From: Diadophis punctatus similis
Lineage: Eukaryota; Chordata; Lepidosauria; Squamata; Dipsadidae
NCBI GenBank assembly: GCA_023053685.1
Contig: JALIGW010000010.1
Coordinates: forward strand, 13,809,919 to 13,873,918
Reading direction: 5' to 3'
Length of the DNA stretch: 64,000 nt
The notes under the pieces were generated by a model that was not told where the DNA came from, made no database searches, and saw only the letters and a program-made list of their open reading frames with translations. Shown in pieces: positions 22,936-33,900 of the stretch (its first letter is position 1; every line of letters begins with the position of its first letter). A program made the translations under genes and the position numbers.

Positions 22936-22989
22936 AAGTACCAGTCCAGACTCCCGTGTACTCCCTAAGCCGATCCCCTCACCCTGAAG

Positions 22990-23016
22990 AAAGGGCGGGA
23001 CTTGGAGGCTAGCTAA
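22990..23016 (-). repeat. DIRS internal complementary region
   Basis: CTTGGAGGCTAGCT here equals the outer edge of the left terminus (28424-28437) and is complementary to that of the right terminus. It directly abuts and cuts the recombinase reading frame. Confidence 0.7.
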
Positions 23017-24067
23017 TAAAAGGTGTCGGAGATGCCCACGTCGCTGCCCGACACACTTCTTCGATGGACGCGGAAGTAGACCATGCCGCCGTGGTAGCCG
23101 CACTCCACGTGGAGTGGGCCGTTAGATGCCCCGGACGCTGGAGGCCCTCTCTCTCATACGCTGACGCTATCACCGATCGTATCCAGCGACCCACCATGGC
23201 TGAGGAAGCCTTCCGTCCCATGGACGCTGGCGACACCCCGACAAACAATGCCTCCGAACGACGGAAGGACGCCGTGCATTGCAGATAGATCTCAAGGGCT
23301 CGCTTGACATCCAGGAACGGGGAACAGAGCTCGGAAGCCGTGGAGGGTCCCGTGCTGAAAGCGGGAAACACCAGCTCCTGTGCGCGGTGGAAATGGGTGT
23401 TCACCTTGGGAACAAACGTTGGGTCCAAATGGAGGATGACCTTGTCCCGGTCGAATCGACACAGGTTGGGCCGAACCGAGAGGGCCGCTATCTCGGAGAT
23501 GCGGCGAGCCGAGGTGATTGCCACCAGGAATACCACCTTTTCCATCAAGTGGAGAAGAGATGCTGCTGGCAGGGGCTCGTACGGTGCCGCCGTGAGAGAA
23601 AGAAGAACCTTCTGAAGATCCCACAAGGGATAGCGATGGATGACCGGTGGGGATATATTGGACACCGCTTTTAGAAAGCGGCGTATCAAGGAGTGGTGAG
23701 ACAGCGGCTCCGAGCCTAGACCGGAGAGTACCGTGGAGAGAGTGGCCACCTGCCGCTTCAAGGTGTTCGGTGCGAGGCCCTTGACTAATCCGGCCTGGAT
23801 AAACTGCAGGACCTGTACGACTGACAGGTCCACGGGAGACACCGCCGCTCTGGCGCACCACTCACAGAACACCCGCCAGGTTGAGTTGTAAACACGAACG
23901 GTGGACGCCCGACGAGCCGAAAGGAGGGTTTGAATAACGTCCTCTGGCACCCCGCGGATCGTCAGAGTGTGCTGCTCAAGCGCCAGGCGGTCAGTTGATA
24001 CCAGTGTGGATCTGGATGCCACACTGACTCCTGGGAGAGCGACGACTCTGTCGGAGGGATCCGCCAA
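23009..24067 (-). pseudogene. DIRS tyrosine recombinase, catalytic residues lost
   Basis: A 352-codon frame without an ATG at its start, overlapping the end of the RT-RNase H frame by 77 bases. The N-terminal DNA-binding part reads STVRVYNSTWRVFCEWC and KGLAPNTLKRQVATLS. The catalytic part has ITSARRISEIAAL (the first catalytic arginine is present). In the second box the motif is HSTWSAATTAAW, with tryptophan where the family has the second arginine. The frame stops right after WASPTPFI, so the catalytic tyrosine is absent. The stop lies at the junction with the internal complementary region, suggesting a small deletion there. The protein would be inactive. Recombinase normally integrates the circular DNA copy. 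Confidence 0.82.
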
Positions 24068-25832
24068 GGTGGTTCGATGGAGAGGGATCGGAGGTCCGCT
24101 GAAGGATCCGGCGAATCACCCGCGGAATCACCAACAGGGGCGGGAATGCGTACAACAGGCCCCTCGGCCAGGGGCAATGGAGAGCGTCCACCCCCTCCGC
24201 CCCATATGTCAGGTACCGGCAGAAATAACGTGGCAGCTTCATGTTCTGAGGTGTTGCGAAGAGGTCGACCAGTGGCTGGCCGAATCTGTTGGTCACTTCG
24301 CGGAATAGGTCCTGGCTGAGGCTCCACTCCGTGGAGTCCACCTCATGGCGGCTGAGCCAATCCACGGTCCGGTTGGACTCCCCCGAAATGTGCTTCGCCG
24401 TGAGGGATCCCAAATGCCGCTCGGCCCACAGTCCGAGGGCCCTGGCTTCGGACATTAGCTGATGGAATACCGTGCCCCCCTGCCGGTTGATGTGCGCCTT
24501 CGCTGTCACATTGTCGGTTAACAAGAGGACGTGACGGCCGGCCAGGAGGGGCAGGAACTGCTGGAGGGCGAGGAACGCCGCCCGCAATTCCAGAAGGTTG
24601 ATGCTGAGGCTTGCCTCCGCCGTCGTCCAGGTGCCCTGGGCCACCTGATGCCCGGAATGAGCTCCCCACCCCCGGAGACTGGCATCGGTGGTCACCGTCA
24701 GTCGTCGAGGCTCGTTGAAGTCGGTTCCCCTGGTCAGCGCGGGTGACTGCCACCACTGAAGGGAGCTGCAGACCAAATCGGGCAGGCGTACCTTCGATGA
24801 TGAGGCGCTTCGATTCGCACGCTGAAAAGGCAAGAGAAACCACTGTAGCTCTCTGGAGTGCAGCTGTGCCCATGGGGTAATGTGGATGGCAGATATCATT
24901 TTGCCCAACAGCGAGGACAAGGTGCTCAGGGGGACCGTGCCCGACCTGAGCACATTCCCGGCCAGGTCGGACAGGCTGTCCTGACGTTCCCGGGATAGGT
25001 ACACCCTGCCCTCCAGAGAGTCAATGGTGGTCCCTAAGTGAGTGATCCTATGTGAAGGCTCAAGTTGGCTCTTCTCTAGGTTAACAGAGAAGCCGTGGGA
25101 GCGAAGAATCTCCAGTGTGTGTTGGACATGAATAGGGGCCTGCACCTGGGAGGACGACAGGATGAGGATGTCGTCCAGATAGCACTGGACCCGAATGGGG
25201 ACGGCTCTAAGGTGGGCCGCGAGGGCCGCCAGAACCTTGGTAAACACCCTGGGGGCCGATGAGAGGCCAAAGGGCAAGGCTGTGTACTGATAGTGCTCGT
25301 CCAGGTAGCAAAAGCGTAGATATTGTTGATGGGCTGGATGTATAGGGACGTGGAGGTAGGCCTCCGTAAGGTCGATGGACGCCATGAGGTCACCGTCCCG
25401 TATGCAGGTAAGGATAGACTGCAAGGTAGTCATTTTAAACTTTTTGTAAATAAAATATTTATTTAAACGCTTAAGATCTAGGACCGCTCTCCACCCTCCC
25501 GAGGACTTCTGAACGAGGAATAGGATCGAATAGAAGCCCCAGCCCCGTTGATCCTCCGGCACTCGCTGGATCGCGTCGATATCGAAGAGGTGCCGGATGG
25601 CGGTCAGCATGAGTGACCTCTTCCGGGGGTTGGAGGAACGGGGATACCTCAGGAAGAACCCTGGGGGGGTGGAAATGAAGTCCAGTGCGAGACCGGATGT
25701 CACAGTCTCGCGGACCCACGCGTCAGTCGTGATGGCCTCCCACCGCCTAGCGAAGAAACGCAGGCGGCCCCCAATGGGAGGACCGGGCTCGCCTATTTGT
25801 AACGGCGGAAGGGGCGGCCGCCTGAGCCCCAA
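23991..25832 (-). CDS. DIRS reverse transcriptase - RNase H
   Basis: 613-codon uninterrupted frame that overlaps the gag end by 40 bases and has no ATG at its start, so it was probably expressed by frameshifting or from an internal start. Reverse transcriptase: WRAVLDLKRLNKYF (about 114-127), SIDLTEAYLHVPI (152-164), LPFGLSSAPRVFTK (186-199), and the catalytic YLDD at about 218-221. RNase H: TTDASLRGWGAHSG (381-394), NLLELRAAF (412-420), LLTDNVTAKAHINRQGG (437-453). The C-terminal LVDLFATP..CPWPRGLLYAFPP segment is typical of DIRS. No adenine-methyltransferase domain was seen. The preserved length suggests recent activity even though its partner recombinase is broken. Confidence 0.88.
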   Translation of the reverse strand: MGLRRPPLPPLQIGEPGPPIGGRLRFFARRWEAITTDAWVRETVTSGLALDFISTPPGFFLRYPRSSNPRKRSLMLTAIRHLFDIDAIQRVPEDQRGWGFYSILFLVQKSSGGWRAVLDLKRLNKYFIYKKFKMTTLQSILTCIRDGDLMASIDLTEAYLHVPIHPAHQQYLRFCYLDEHYQYTALPFGLSSAPRVFTKVLAALAAHLRAVPIRVQCYLDDILILSSSQVQAPIHVQHTLEILRSHGFSVNLEKSQLEPSHRITHLGTTIDSLEGRVYLSRERQDSLSDLAGNVLRSGTVPLSTLSSLLGKMISAIHITPWAQLHSRELQWFLLPFQRANRSASSSKVRLPDLVCSSLQWWQSPALTRGTDFNEPRRLTVTTDASLRGWGAHSGHQVAQGTWTTAEASLSINLLELRAAFLALQQFLPLLAGRHVLLLTDNVTAKAHINRQGGTVFHQLMSEARALGLWAERHLGSLTAKHISGESNRTVDWLSRHEVDSTEWSLSQDLFREVTNRFGQPLVDLFATPQNMKLPRYFCRYLTYGAEGVDALHCPWPRGLLYAFPPLLVIPRVIRRILQRTSDPSPSNHLGGSLRQSRRSPRSQCGIQIHTGIN

Positions 25833-27496
25833 AAAGGGCGCTTCGTGGAGTTATCAGCCCGGCGTCTATCTTGGCCCTGGCTCTGCCACCCCCCGGACTG
25901 TTGTCTGCCCTGGTTATAAGAAGGCTGCCTAAAGGGGCACTTGGGAAAAGAGGCAGAGGGAGGAGTGGCCGATGAGGAAGCCTTGTTCTGCGCCTTGCGA
26001 GTGGCGTTGGGCAGCACCTTCCTCTTATCTTTGGATTCCACTAGGTAGGGATCCAAAGCATCTGCAAAAAGGGACTGACCCTTCACCGGAGCCACAGCCA
26101 GCCGCCATTTGTGGTGACAGTCTGCCGGCCAGTTGTGGAGCCAGTGCATGCGGCGGGCCACGACGGTGGATCCCATTGCCCTGGCCGCGAAGCGGGAGGC
26201 CTGAAGGGTGGCATCAGATGTGAACTGACTGGCCGCAATCAATTTGTTGATGTCTTGCCGGGTTCTGGTGTCCACATCAGGCAGGCGCTCCTGCAGGCTC
26301 TTCAACCAACGGATCGATGTCCTGCAGAAAAAGGATGCCATGGACGAGGCTCTGATAGCCCAAGCAGCGGACTGGTGCGCCCGCTGCAGTGCCTGCTCCG
26401 TACGCCGATCCTCTGGGCGTAGGAGCTCCTCGGAATCCCCGGGAATTTGTGCAGTGGTATACAATGCCTTGATCGGTGGGTCAACCAGGGGAACGGGCAG
26501 ATGTTGCGCCAGGGCCTGATCCACGTTGAAGTAGTGTTTGTCAACAGTGGTTGGAGCTGCCCCCGCCGAAGGGGCCAGCCACTGCTTCAACACGGAATCC
26601 ACAAACAGGCAAGGAGTTGGAATGACCTCAGCCTGGGAGGTGGTCTCCTCGAATAGGGGGTCCACCTCCTCTTTGTCGGTCGGCTTGGCCACTGCAGAGG
26701 AGACCTTGGCCGTGGCCTTGCCTTATAGAGTAGAGATTTGAAGAGGCCTGGGTTAAATAGGCCAGTCGTGACCGGTGTTTCAGGGGCCATGTCTTCATTG
26801 TCTGAAAGGTCAAACTCCTGCTCCATGTCCTCTGGGTCCCTGAGTGGACCTGGGGTTCCCAGGAGAGCATCCTCCCCCTCCTCCAGTGGCTCAGGCTCAG
26901 TTGACCTGGCCGAGGTGGCCGCCCTGGGGAGGGACCTGGGTGTGGCGGGGGTTGATGTGGCTGTGGAGGCCCGCTTCAGGCCTGCCTCAATCCCCTTCTG
27001 TATGGCAAACTGGATTAAGGCCTGGACCTCAGGGCTTTGTAGATGAGCAGAGGCCGCATCAGATGGTGGGTTGTGCTTTGCATTGCCCCTGGGCCTGGGG
27101 TCTTCCCAGACATCTCCTTCCCCCAAACAGAGGTCGGGGTTATCCAGGGACAGAGCCCCTGAGGATTGTCTGGAGCAATTAGGTGGCTTAGCCCCCTTGG
27201 CCTTGGCAGGTGGGGTCTCGTTGTTGCTGCTGGTGGATGGTGGGGGCTCAGGCCTGGTGGTGGTGGGTGTGGGCTCCCTTGTAGACTCTGGGGCCTTATT
27301 CCATCCCCCCCTGCTGTGAGGAGCGTTTGCCCTTATCGGGGGCTGGTTGGCGTGGGGGAGAACGCTCCTTGCTAGAAAGCCGCCTCACGGGGGAGCGGTC
27401 CCTGCTGGAGGACACCCTGGCCCGTCCTTGTTTGTCCCGGTTATCCCTGGAGGACCTGGAACTGCCCTTGCTCGATTTGGCCTGTTTGTCGGCCAT
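25793..27496 (-). pseudogene. DIRS gag-like protein, two frame breaks
   Basis: Starts MADKQAKSSKGSSRSSRDNR with an Arg/Ser-rich N-terminus. A frame change in a G-run at about 27305 leads into NKAPES..SPEVQALIQFAIQKGIEAG and acidic EPEPLEEGEDALLG. A second break near 26720 leads to a 299-codon frame with YFNVDQALAQHLPVPLVD, PIKALYTTAQIPGDSEELLR and a basic Gln/Gly/Arg-rich C-terminus ending GRPFRRYK. The second DIRS copy at 34157-35713 has a matching gag (YFNVASNLSNLITVPVVDAP), which supports the assignment. Probable role: packaging of element RNA. Confidence 0.75.
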
Positions 27497-28331
27497 TGAG
27501 CTTATACGGGCTACGAGAGAGTGAGTGCTTATGGTACGAGCCGTGGTGCTCTGTTTGCCCTCCTGCGCGGACTGTGGCTGCGTGGCCTGTCAAGCGAGAA
27601 GAGACGAGGCAATTGGCGATGAGCCGGAGCGATCCGATCTGTCCCCCTGCGCGGACTGCGGCTGCGCGGCTTGTCAGGCGAGAGGAGAGCAGTCGGTTGG
27701 TGTTGCGTCAGAGGCCGATGACGTGGGGCTCGTTGTGCGGCTGCGCGAGGGCTGGAGTCGAAGGCAGAGGGCAGAGTCAAGGCAAACGCCAGAGGAGGCT
27801 CAAAAAAGGCAGTTGGCACCAAAGCCCCGAAGCAGAGAATAGCGAGGTGCGGTCCTGCCGTCCGTTGCCGCCTGACTAGCCGATCCCAGAGCCGAGTAAA
27901 ATCCGGCTGGATGCTCCCTCGGGGCCGACCTTGGGGCGAGGCAGGAGCCCATTGTGGCCAGGGTTGGAGAGAGAGGCCTTAGCGCGCAAGCGCAGAGCTT
28001 CTGCGCTTTGACAGTTGGTCCGAACGTCTCAGAAATGCCTCGCTCTCGCCGCGGACGTGGCACAGGCCACTCTGGCCCAGTCGCCCAAGCGCTAGGCTTC
28101 TGCGACGTTGAAGGGGTCCCCACGATAAGGCCAGGCCGCAAAAGGAGGGGAGATAGCCAACCACACCCTGTGGCAATTTGGCAGGCGATGGGCTGCAAGC
28201 TCCTTCGCCGATACCCCACACAGCAGATAATAAATGTATGGGGCAAGCACTCACGTTTCACAGTTGAATTTGAAGTTGAAGAAATTGAAGTAACAGACAC
28301 AGAATTAGGGAGACACAAGTCCTTGACTAAG
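27497..28331 (-). other. DIRS leader between left terminus and gag
   Basis: GC-rich leader. It contains a direct duplication of about 50 bases spaced about 83 bases apart (around 27558-27609 and 27641-27692; shared words TGCGCGGACTG and GGCTGCG). Long plus-strand frames here are antisense artefacts. Confidence 0.5.
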
Positions 28332-28450
28332 ACTGAGTCGAAAGAGGGGGAGTATCAGGGGATGTTAGCTTTTATAGGTTTCCAGACTCAGTCCTAATTG
28401 GCTGTAGAATGTGTCATCCCAATCTTGGAGGCTAGCTCCCCAACTATGGA
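28332..28450 (-). repeat. DIRS left inverted terminal repeat
   Basis: Runs from GAGGGGGAGTATCAGGGGAT to CTTGGAGGCTAGCTCC and beyond. Reverse complement of 22812-22935. TATAGG and TTTTATAG words inside could serve as a promoter, but this is a guess. Confidence 0.88.
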
Positions 28451-28600
28451 GAATAGCCAATCGCCAATCTGTCTGTGTCTGTGGTAATTGGGTGCGAATT
28501 TAATCTTGATAGTTTAAGTTTTGTAAATCAAAGATTTCTTCAACTCTGTTAGAGGACCATTATTCTATTTCTCCTCTTCTTTCCACATATTCTTCTATTG

Positions 28601-29175
28601 CTGTGATGGCGAACCTATGGCACGCGTGCCACAGGTGGCACGTGGACCATATCGCGGGCACGCGAGCCGTTGCCCTAGCTCAGCTCCAGCACACATGCGC
28701 TTGCCAGCCAGCTGATTTTCAGCTGGCCCCGCTCACGCTGCCCTCCCCTCCCAGGAGTCTTCATGCGGCTTGTTTTGGATGCCAGGTAAGTACAGGGCTC
28801 GCGCGGAGGCTCTGGGAGGCCATTTTTGGCCTCCGGAGGGCCTCCGGAGGGGGGAGGCCGTTTTTGCCCTCCCCAGGCTCCAAGAAAGCCTCTAAAGCCT
28901 GGGGAGGGCGAAAAATGGGCCTACCGGGCCCACCGGAAGTCGGAAAACGGGCCGTTTCCGGCCTCCGGAGGCTTCAGAAAGGCCTGCTAGGCCCAAAATG
29001 GTGTGTGTGGGGGTCGTGCACACATTCGTGGGGGTGTGCATGGGGGGATCATGTGCACATTCACAGGAGTGGGGCATATGGGGGGCATTGAATTATGGGT
29101 ATGGGTACGCACATGTGCACTATCGCGCGCACACATGCTTTTGGCACCCAAGGAAAAAAAGGTTCACCATCACTG
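28601..29175. mobile_element. hAT-like short DNA element
   Basis: 575 bases beginning CTGTGATGGCGAACCTATGG and ending AGGTTCACCATCACTG. It is flanked by TTCTATTG (28593-28600) and TTGTATTG (29176-29183), 7 of 8 matching. GC-rich interior with repeated CCTCCGGAGG words. A related, right-truncated copy lies at 62992-63411. Confidence 0.85.
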
Positions 29176-29436
29176 TTGTATTGCAATTGACTATATGGAA
29201 GTTGAAGGGGAGACTCATGAAAAGGATATGATATTAAAAACCAACTCTTTCTCCATCTCAGTATATTTACATTGTATATCACAATCAATATACAGTATTC
29301 TTGGAATGAAAGAAAGAAGCAGCATTGCTAGATAAGGAATTAAGCATTGCTACAATGCTTGCACACTCGCAGTCTTTAAAATTATTAGTAAAAAATGTAG
29401 ATTCATAATGATTCTATTCACAATTGCTCTCTATAG

Positions 29437-30409
29437 TAAGGTGACCAGATGTCCCGCTTTTGGCGGGACAGTCCCACTTTTTAATAATTTGTCCCGCGTC
29501 CCGCGGCGTTTCAAAAAAGTCTCGCCAAGCAAGTGCGGCGCGGAAGCCGCTGGTGGCCGGGTGGGCGGCAACCCCCCGGGCGGGTATAGGGCCAGGCCTG
29601 CACTTGGAAGGGGCCGCCGCTCTCGCTGGTCTCCCTCCCTGCCTGGCTGCAGACTCCGCCTGCCTTCCCAAAGCAGCGCTGCCACAGTTCACTTTTGTTT
29701 TATGCTGGGAGAAGGAAGAAAGTGGGCAGTGAGAGCGGCAGCCTCTTCGAAGCGCAGGCCTGGCCCTCTCCCCACATGGAGGGCTGCTGCCCACTGGCTG
29801 GCGGTGGCTTCTGCAATGGAGGCAGCACGTGGTTGTGAAGAACCCTCACCACCTGCCCTCCTGGAGCACCACAGCTGCGCTTTGCTTTCTTCCTTCTCCT
29901 GCCGCTGTCCCTCTCTGGGCCAGACGCAGTAGAGGCAAGCCCCGGCCATGGCAAACCACGGCTGTGGTGCTCCGGGAGGGCGGGTGGTGAGGGTTCTTCA
30001 CAGCCGCGTGCTGCCTCCGTTGCAGAAGCTGCCACCAGCCAGCCGGGCAGCAGCCCTCCGTGTGGGGAGAGGGCCAAGTCTGCGCTTGGAAGAGGCTGCC
30101 ACTCTCGCTGCCCGCTTTCTTCCTTCTCCCGCCGCGAAACAAAAGTGAACTGCGGCAGGGCTGCTTCGGGAAGGCAGGCGGAGTCTGCAGCCAGGCAGGT
30201 AGTGAGAGTGGCGGTAAGGGCTGCAATGAAAGGGGGGGTGTTTGGGGGGGTGCACAAAGCTGCAGCAAAGCAATCCTGGATTTGTGTCTCCACCTTTATT
30301 CACGTGGATGGGCTGCGGGATAAGAGACGGACCCCTCCCATCTTGCTCCCCTAGAAACCCCCCCATCAATGGTGTCCCGCTTTACAAATATTAAAATCTG
30401 GTCACCTTA
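29437..30409. mobile_element. Fold-back hAT-like element with long internal arms
   Basis: 973 bases with ends TAAGGTGACCAGATGTCCCG and CTGGTCACCTTA. It is flanked by a perfect 8-base duplication CTCTATAG (29429-29436 and 30410-30417). Internally, about 29640-29930 is the reverse complement of about 29955-30205 (for example GTGGTGAGGGTTCTTCACA versus TGTGAAGAACCCTCACCAC), so a transcript could fold into a hairpin of about 250 base pairs. The many overlapping frames here are artefacts of the GC-rich palindrome. A 134-base relative lies at 63412-63545. Confidence 0.88.
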
Positions 30410-30424
30410 CTCTATAGTATAGCT

Positions 30425-31480
30425 CAGTGATGGCGAACCTTTTAGGGACCGAGTGCCCAAACTGCAACCCAAAACCCACTTATTGTATTTTTTGGAGTAT
30501 AAGATGCACTTCCCCCCCTAAAAGAGGGTGAAAATTATACACCAAATGTAGCCCCACCCACCCACCGGCCCCCACCCTTTGGCCTCTGCCTCCCAGCAAT
30601 TTGCCTCCTTGCAGCAAATAACAAACAGCCTGTTTCTGTTTCAGCTTCAGCACAACCTGATTAGCACAAGCAGCTGATTGTCGGTTGGATCGGCCTCCCG
30701 ACCATCAGCTGTTTCAGGCTGCAAGGACTGCCGTTGCCTATTGCTGCCTCCGTGTGCCCCATTTTTGGCCTCTGCGCACCCCATTTTTTGCTTCCACGCA
30801 CCCCATTTTCTGCCCATTCCGATCCCTGACGCCCAGAACAGGCCGAAAATGGGGCTCGCGGAGGCTGAAAACGAGGCATGGGGAGGATTAAAACTGGATG
30901 TGGAGGCCGAAAATGGGGCGCATGTAGGCAGCAATAGGCTTTGGCAATCCCTGCAGCCTGAAACAGCTGATAGTCGGGAGGCCGATCCAACCAACAATCA
31001 GCTGCTTGTGCTAATCAGGCTGTGCTGAAATTGAAACAGGTTGTTTGCTGTTTGCTGCAAGGAGGCAAATTGCTGGGAGGCAGAGGCAGATTTTTTTTTC
31101 TTGTGCTAATCAGGCTGTGCTGAAACTGAAACAGGCTGTTTGCTGTTTGCTGCAAGGAGGCAAATTGCTGGGAGGCCGAGGCAGAATTTTTTTCTTGTGC
31201 TAATCAAGCTGTGCTGAAACTGAAACAGGCTGTTTGCTGCAAGGAGGAAAATTGCTGGGAGGCAGAGGTAGATTTCCCCCCCTTGTTTTCCTCTCCAAAA
31301 TCTAGGTGCATCTTATACTTCGGAGCGTCTTATACTCCGAAAAATACGGTATTTATCACAAAGTGCCAACATGGCAATTTAACCTGAATAATGAGGTTTT
31401 GTGAGGAATTTCAATCATTCTTTCACAACTTGACTTCTCCCTGGTGGCACTGGATTTTTTTAACAGCACAACTCAGGAAT
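30425..31480 (+). mobile_element. hAT-like element split by a TA-element
   Basis: Left end CAGTGATGGCGAACCTTTTA at 30425. Its sequence continues after the TA-element at 31352 with TTTATCACAAAGTGCCAAC. Interrupted exactly by the insertion at 30483-31349. The right end was not located, so the limit is approximate. Confidence 0.55.
30483..31349 (+). mobile_element. TA-flanked MITE-like DNA element, copy C
   Basis: Ends TTGTATTTTTTGGAGTATAA and TATACTCCGAAAAATACGG, flanked by TA. Its right half contains about three tandem units of roughly 90 bases (31011 to 31280) built on GTGCTAATCAGGCTGTGCTG and GGCAAATTGCTGGGAGGC. The left half holds inverted versions of the same words. Confidence 0.75.
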
Positions 31481-31527
31481 GATGGGAGTATAGTGCAGTA
31501 GCCTCTGGAGGGCCAACACATCCTTAT

Positions 31528-31599
31528 TCCTTCCTTCCTTCCTTCCTTCCTTCCTTCCTTCCTTCCTTCCTTCCTTCCTTCCTTCCTTCCTTCCTTCCT
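31528..31599. repeat. (CCTT)n microsatellite
   Basis: About 18 tetranucleotide units. Confidence 0.97.
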
Positions 31600-31743
31600 C
31601 TTCTGATTTCACCTCCCTTCCTTTAATCATGTATATTATGGTTCATTATTGTTAGTATTTATTAAAGAATGCTGTGTAGCTTAGAAGCTCTCAGCAAAAA
31701 TAACACCAGCTGTTGTTTGTGGCTGAAGCTATCCCGGGCTGTT

Positions 31744-31747
<4 letters not shown>

Positions 31748-31820
<73 letters not shown>
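31748..31820. repeat. (CA)n microsatellite
   Basis: About 36 CA units. Confidence 0.97.
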
Positions 31821-31821
<1 letters not shown>

Positions 31822-31911
31822 TTTTATTCCACTTTCCCTGGGTCCTTGGGAAAGGAATGGCATCTTTTCCCCATCCCCATCTTTAATAAACCCTAACCCC
31901 CTCACAGCCTT

Positions 31912-32520
<609 letters not shown>

Positions 32521-33018
32521 TAGCAAAGCTAACAAAGCTGGCTGAGGAATTCTGGGAGTTGAAGTCCACAAGTCTTAAAATTGCCAAGGTTGGAGACACC
32601 TGGCTAGAACAATAATAAAGCAGTCTTTAAAAAATAAGTCTAATAATTTGAACATTCTACAGACATTTATAGTTATTCACTTACCCCCTTGCATCCAGCA
32701 GAAAATAAAAATCTGCGTGTCTCTCTCAGCTATTTGCCTCTTTGCAGCTAGTTTCACTTTCATTTTCCCACGTGGCAAACCTAATCAGCTGTAGGTCGGG
32801 AAACTGCTACTGACTTGCTTGGCTTTACAGGCTCTTCCCTGTTTGCTGCAAACAGGTAAATTGCTGGAAGACAGAGGCCAAAGGGTGGGGGTGGCTGGGT
32901 GGGTGGGTCTGCATTCGGTGTATAAGATGCACCCAAGTTTTCACCCTCTTTTGGGGGGTAAAAAGGTGCGTCTTATACTCTGAAAAATACGGTACATATC
33001 TTGGGACAATCTCAGTTT
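32521..33018 (-). repeat. Partial TA-element D, inverted duplicate of 18070-18580
   Basis: Reverse complement of the left half of copy A. It includes half of the nested hairpin element and the flank beyond the TA (ACATATCTTGGGACAATCTC). It ends at about 32522-32532 within the hairpin loop and at 33018 inside a DIRS recombinase frame. Both the flank and the nested insertion match copy A but not copies B and C, so it derives from the copy A lineage by duplication rather than independent transposition. Confidence 0.7.
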
Positions 33019-33900
33019 TCAAATCTGACGCGAGGGCCGCCACTGTCTCCGAAGGGTGTTTGGAGCTAGTCCCTTGTCCAGGCCATGTTTCAGAAATTTT
33101 AGAATTTTGAGAAGTGGAATATGGACCGGGGACAGGCCCTCTGCCTTGCACCAATTGCAGAACATTTTCCATGTCGCCGAATAGATGCAGTTTGTTGATG
33201 GTTGGCGAGATGCTTGCATGATGAGGTCGTAGTCCTGGAGTGTTAACTTGCACCACTCAATTTTGAAGCGGTCAGTTGTAGCCACGCTGGGTCTGGGTGG
33301 CATAATTCCCCCTGAGAGAGCATGTCCTCTGACGGAGGCAGTCGCCACGGTTGCGTTACCGAAAGAGCTTGGAGGTCTGCAAACCAAGCTCTCCGTGGCC
33401 AAAAGGGAGCCACCAGTATGACCTCCGCCTGTTCTAACAAAATTTTCTGGATCAGCTCCGGTATTACCAGGTGGGAATGCATACAGCAGGCTCTGTGGCC
33501 ATGGACTCCGCAATGCATTTACCTGTTCCGCTCCCCTGGATGGGAAGCGAGAGAAAAATCTCGTCAGGTGGACGTTCCCTGGGGTTGCGAATAGATCCAC
33601 CACTGGAACCCCTAGTCTCTGTGTGATCTGATGAAAGAGTTCCGAGCAGAGTCTCCATTCCATCTGGTCCACCTGTGTTCTGCTGAGCCAGTCTGCCTGA
33701 GTGTTGTTGACACCTGAAATGTGGTCTGCCGCCAGTGACTGAAGATTCTTCTCTGCCCATAATCCCAACTCCATGGCCTCCCCCTGAAGGGACCTCGAGC
33801 GGGTGCCCCCCTGCCGGTTGATATGTGCCTTCGTTGAGATGTTTTCTGTCAGTATCAAAACGTGAGACCCTTCGATGAGATGCCAAAAATGGCATAGAGC
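33019..33900 (-). pseudogene. DIRS RNase H end and recombinase N-terminus
   Basis: A 279-codon frame (33858-33019) begins with ILTENISTKAHINRQGGT, the RNase H third motif. Here TEN replaces the TDN of the intact copy, so the catalytic aspartate is lost. It continues through ISGVNNTQADWLSR and VVDLFATPGNVHL. The recombinase N-terminus follows, partly fused in frame (IYSATWKMFCNWCKAEGLSP, KGLAPNTLRRQ), with a one-base loss near 33045. Confidence 0.75.

Larger units (their letters stand above)
22812..28450 (-). mobile_element. Structurally complete DIRS-like tyrosine-recombinase retroelement
   Basis: About 5.6 kb on the minus strand in DIRS order: left terminus (28450-28332), gag (27496-25793), RT-RNase H (25832-23991), tyrosine recombinase (24067-23009), an internal complementary region (about 22990-23016), right terminus (22935-22812). 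The termini are inverted repeats, unlike LTR elements. The internal region repeats the outer terminal motif, as DIRS elements need for forming a circular intermediate. gag has two frame breaks and the recombinase is damaged, while RT-RNase H is open for 613 codons. No target duplication is expected for this class and none was found. Confidence 0.88.

Noticed and set aside
23279..23674. Plus-strand frames of 70-147 codons across 23000-28400
   Set aside because: All are antisense to the DIRS gag, RT or recombinase, or lie in its GC-rich leader.
29408..30369. Cluster of GC-rich open frames on both strands (up to 197 codons)
   Set aside because: They lie within the fold-back element, mirror each other because of its inverted arms, and show no known motif.
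31011..31280. Possible CRISPR-like array of spaced repeats
   Set aside because: Units of about 90 bases are direct tandem copies with no unique spacers, inside a DNA transposon of a vertebrate genome.
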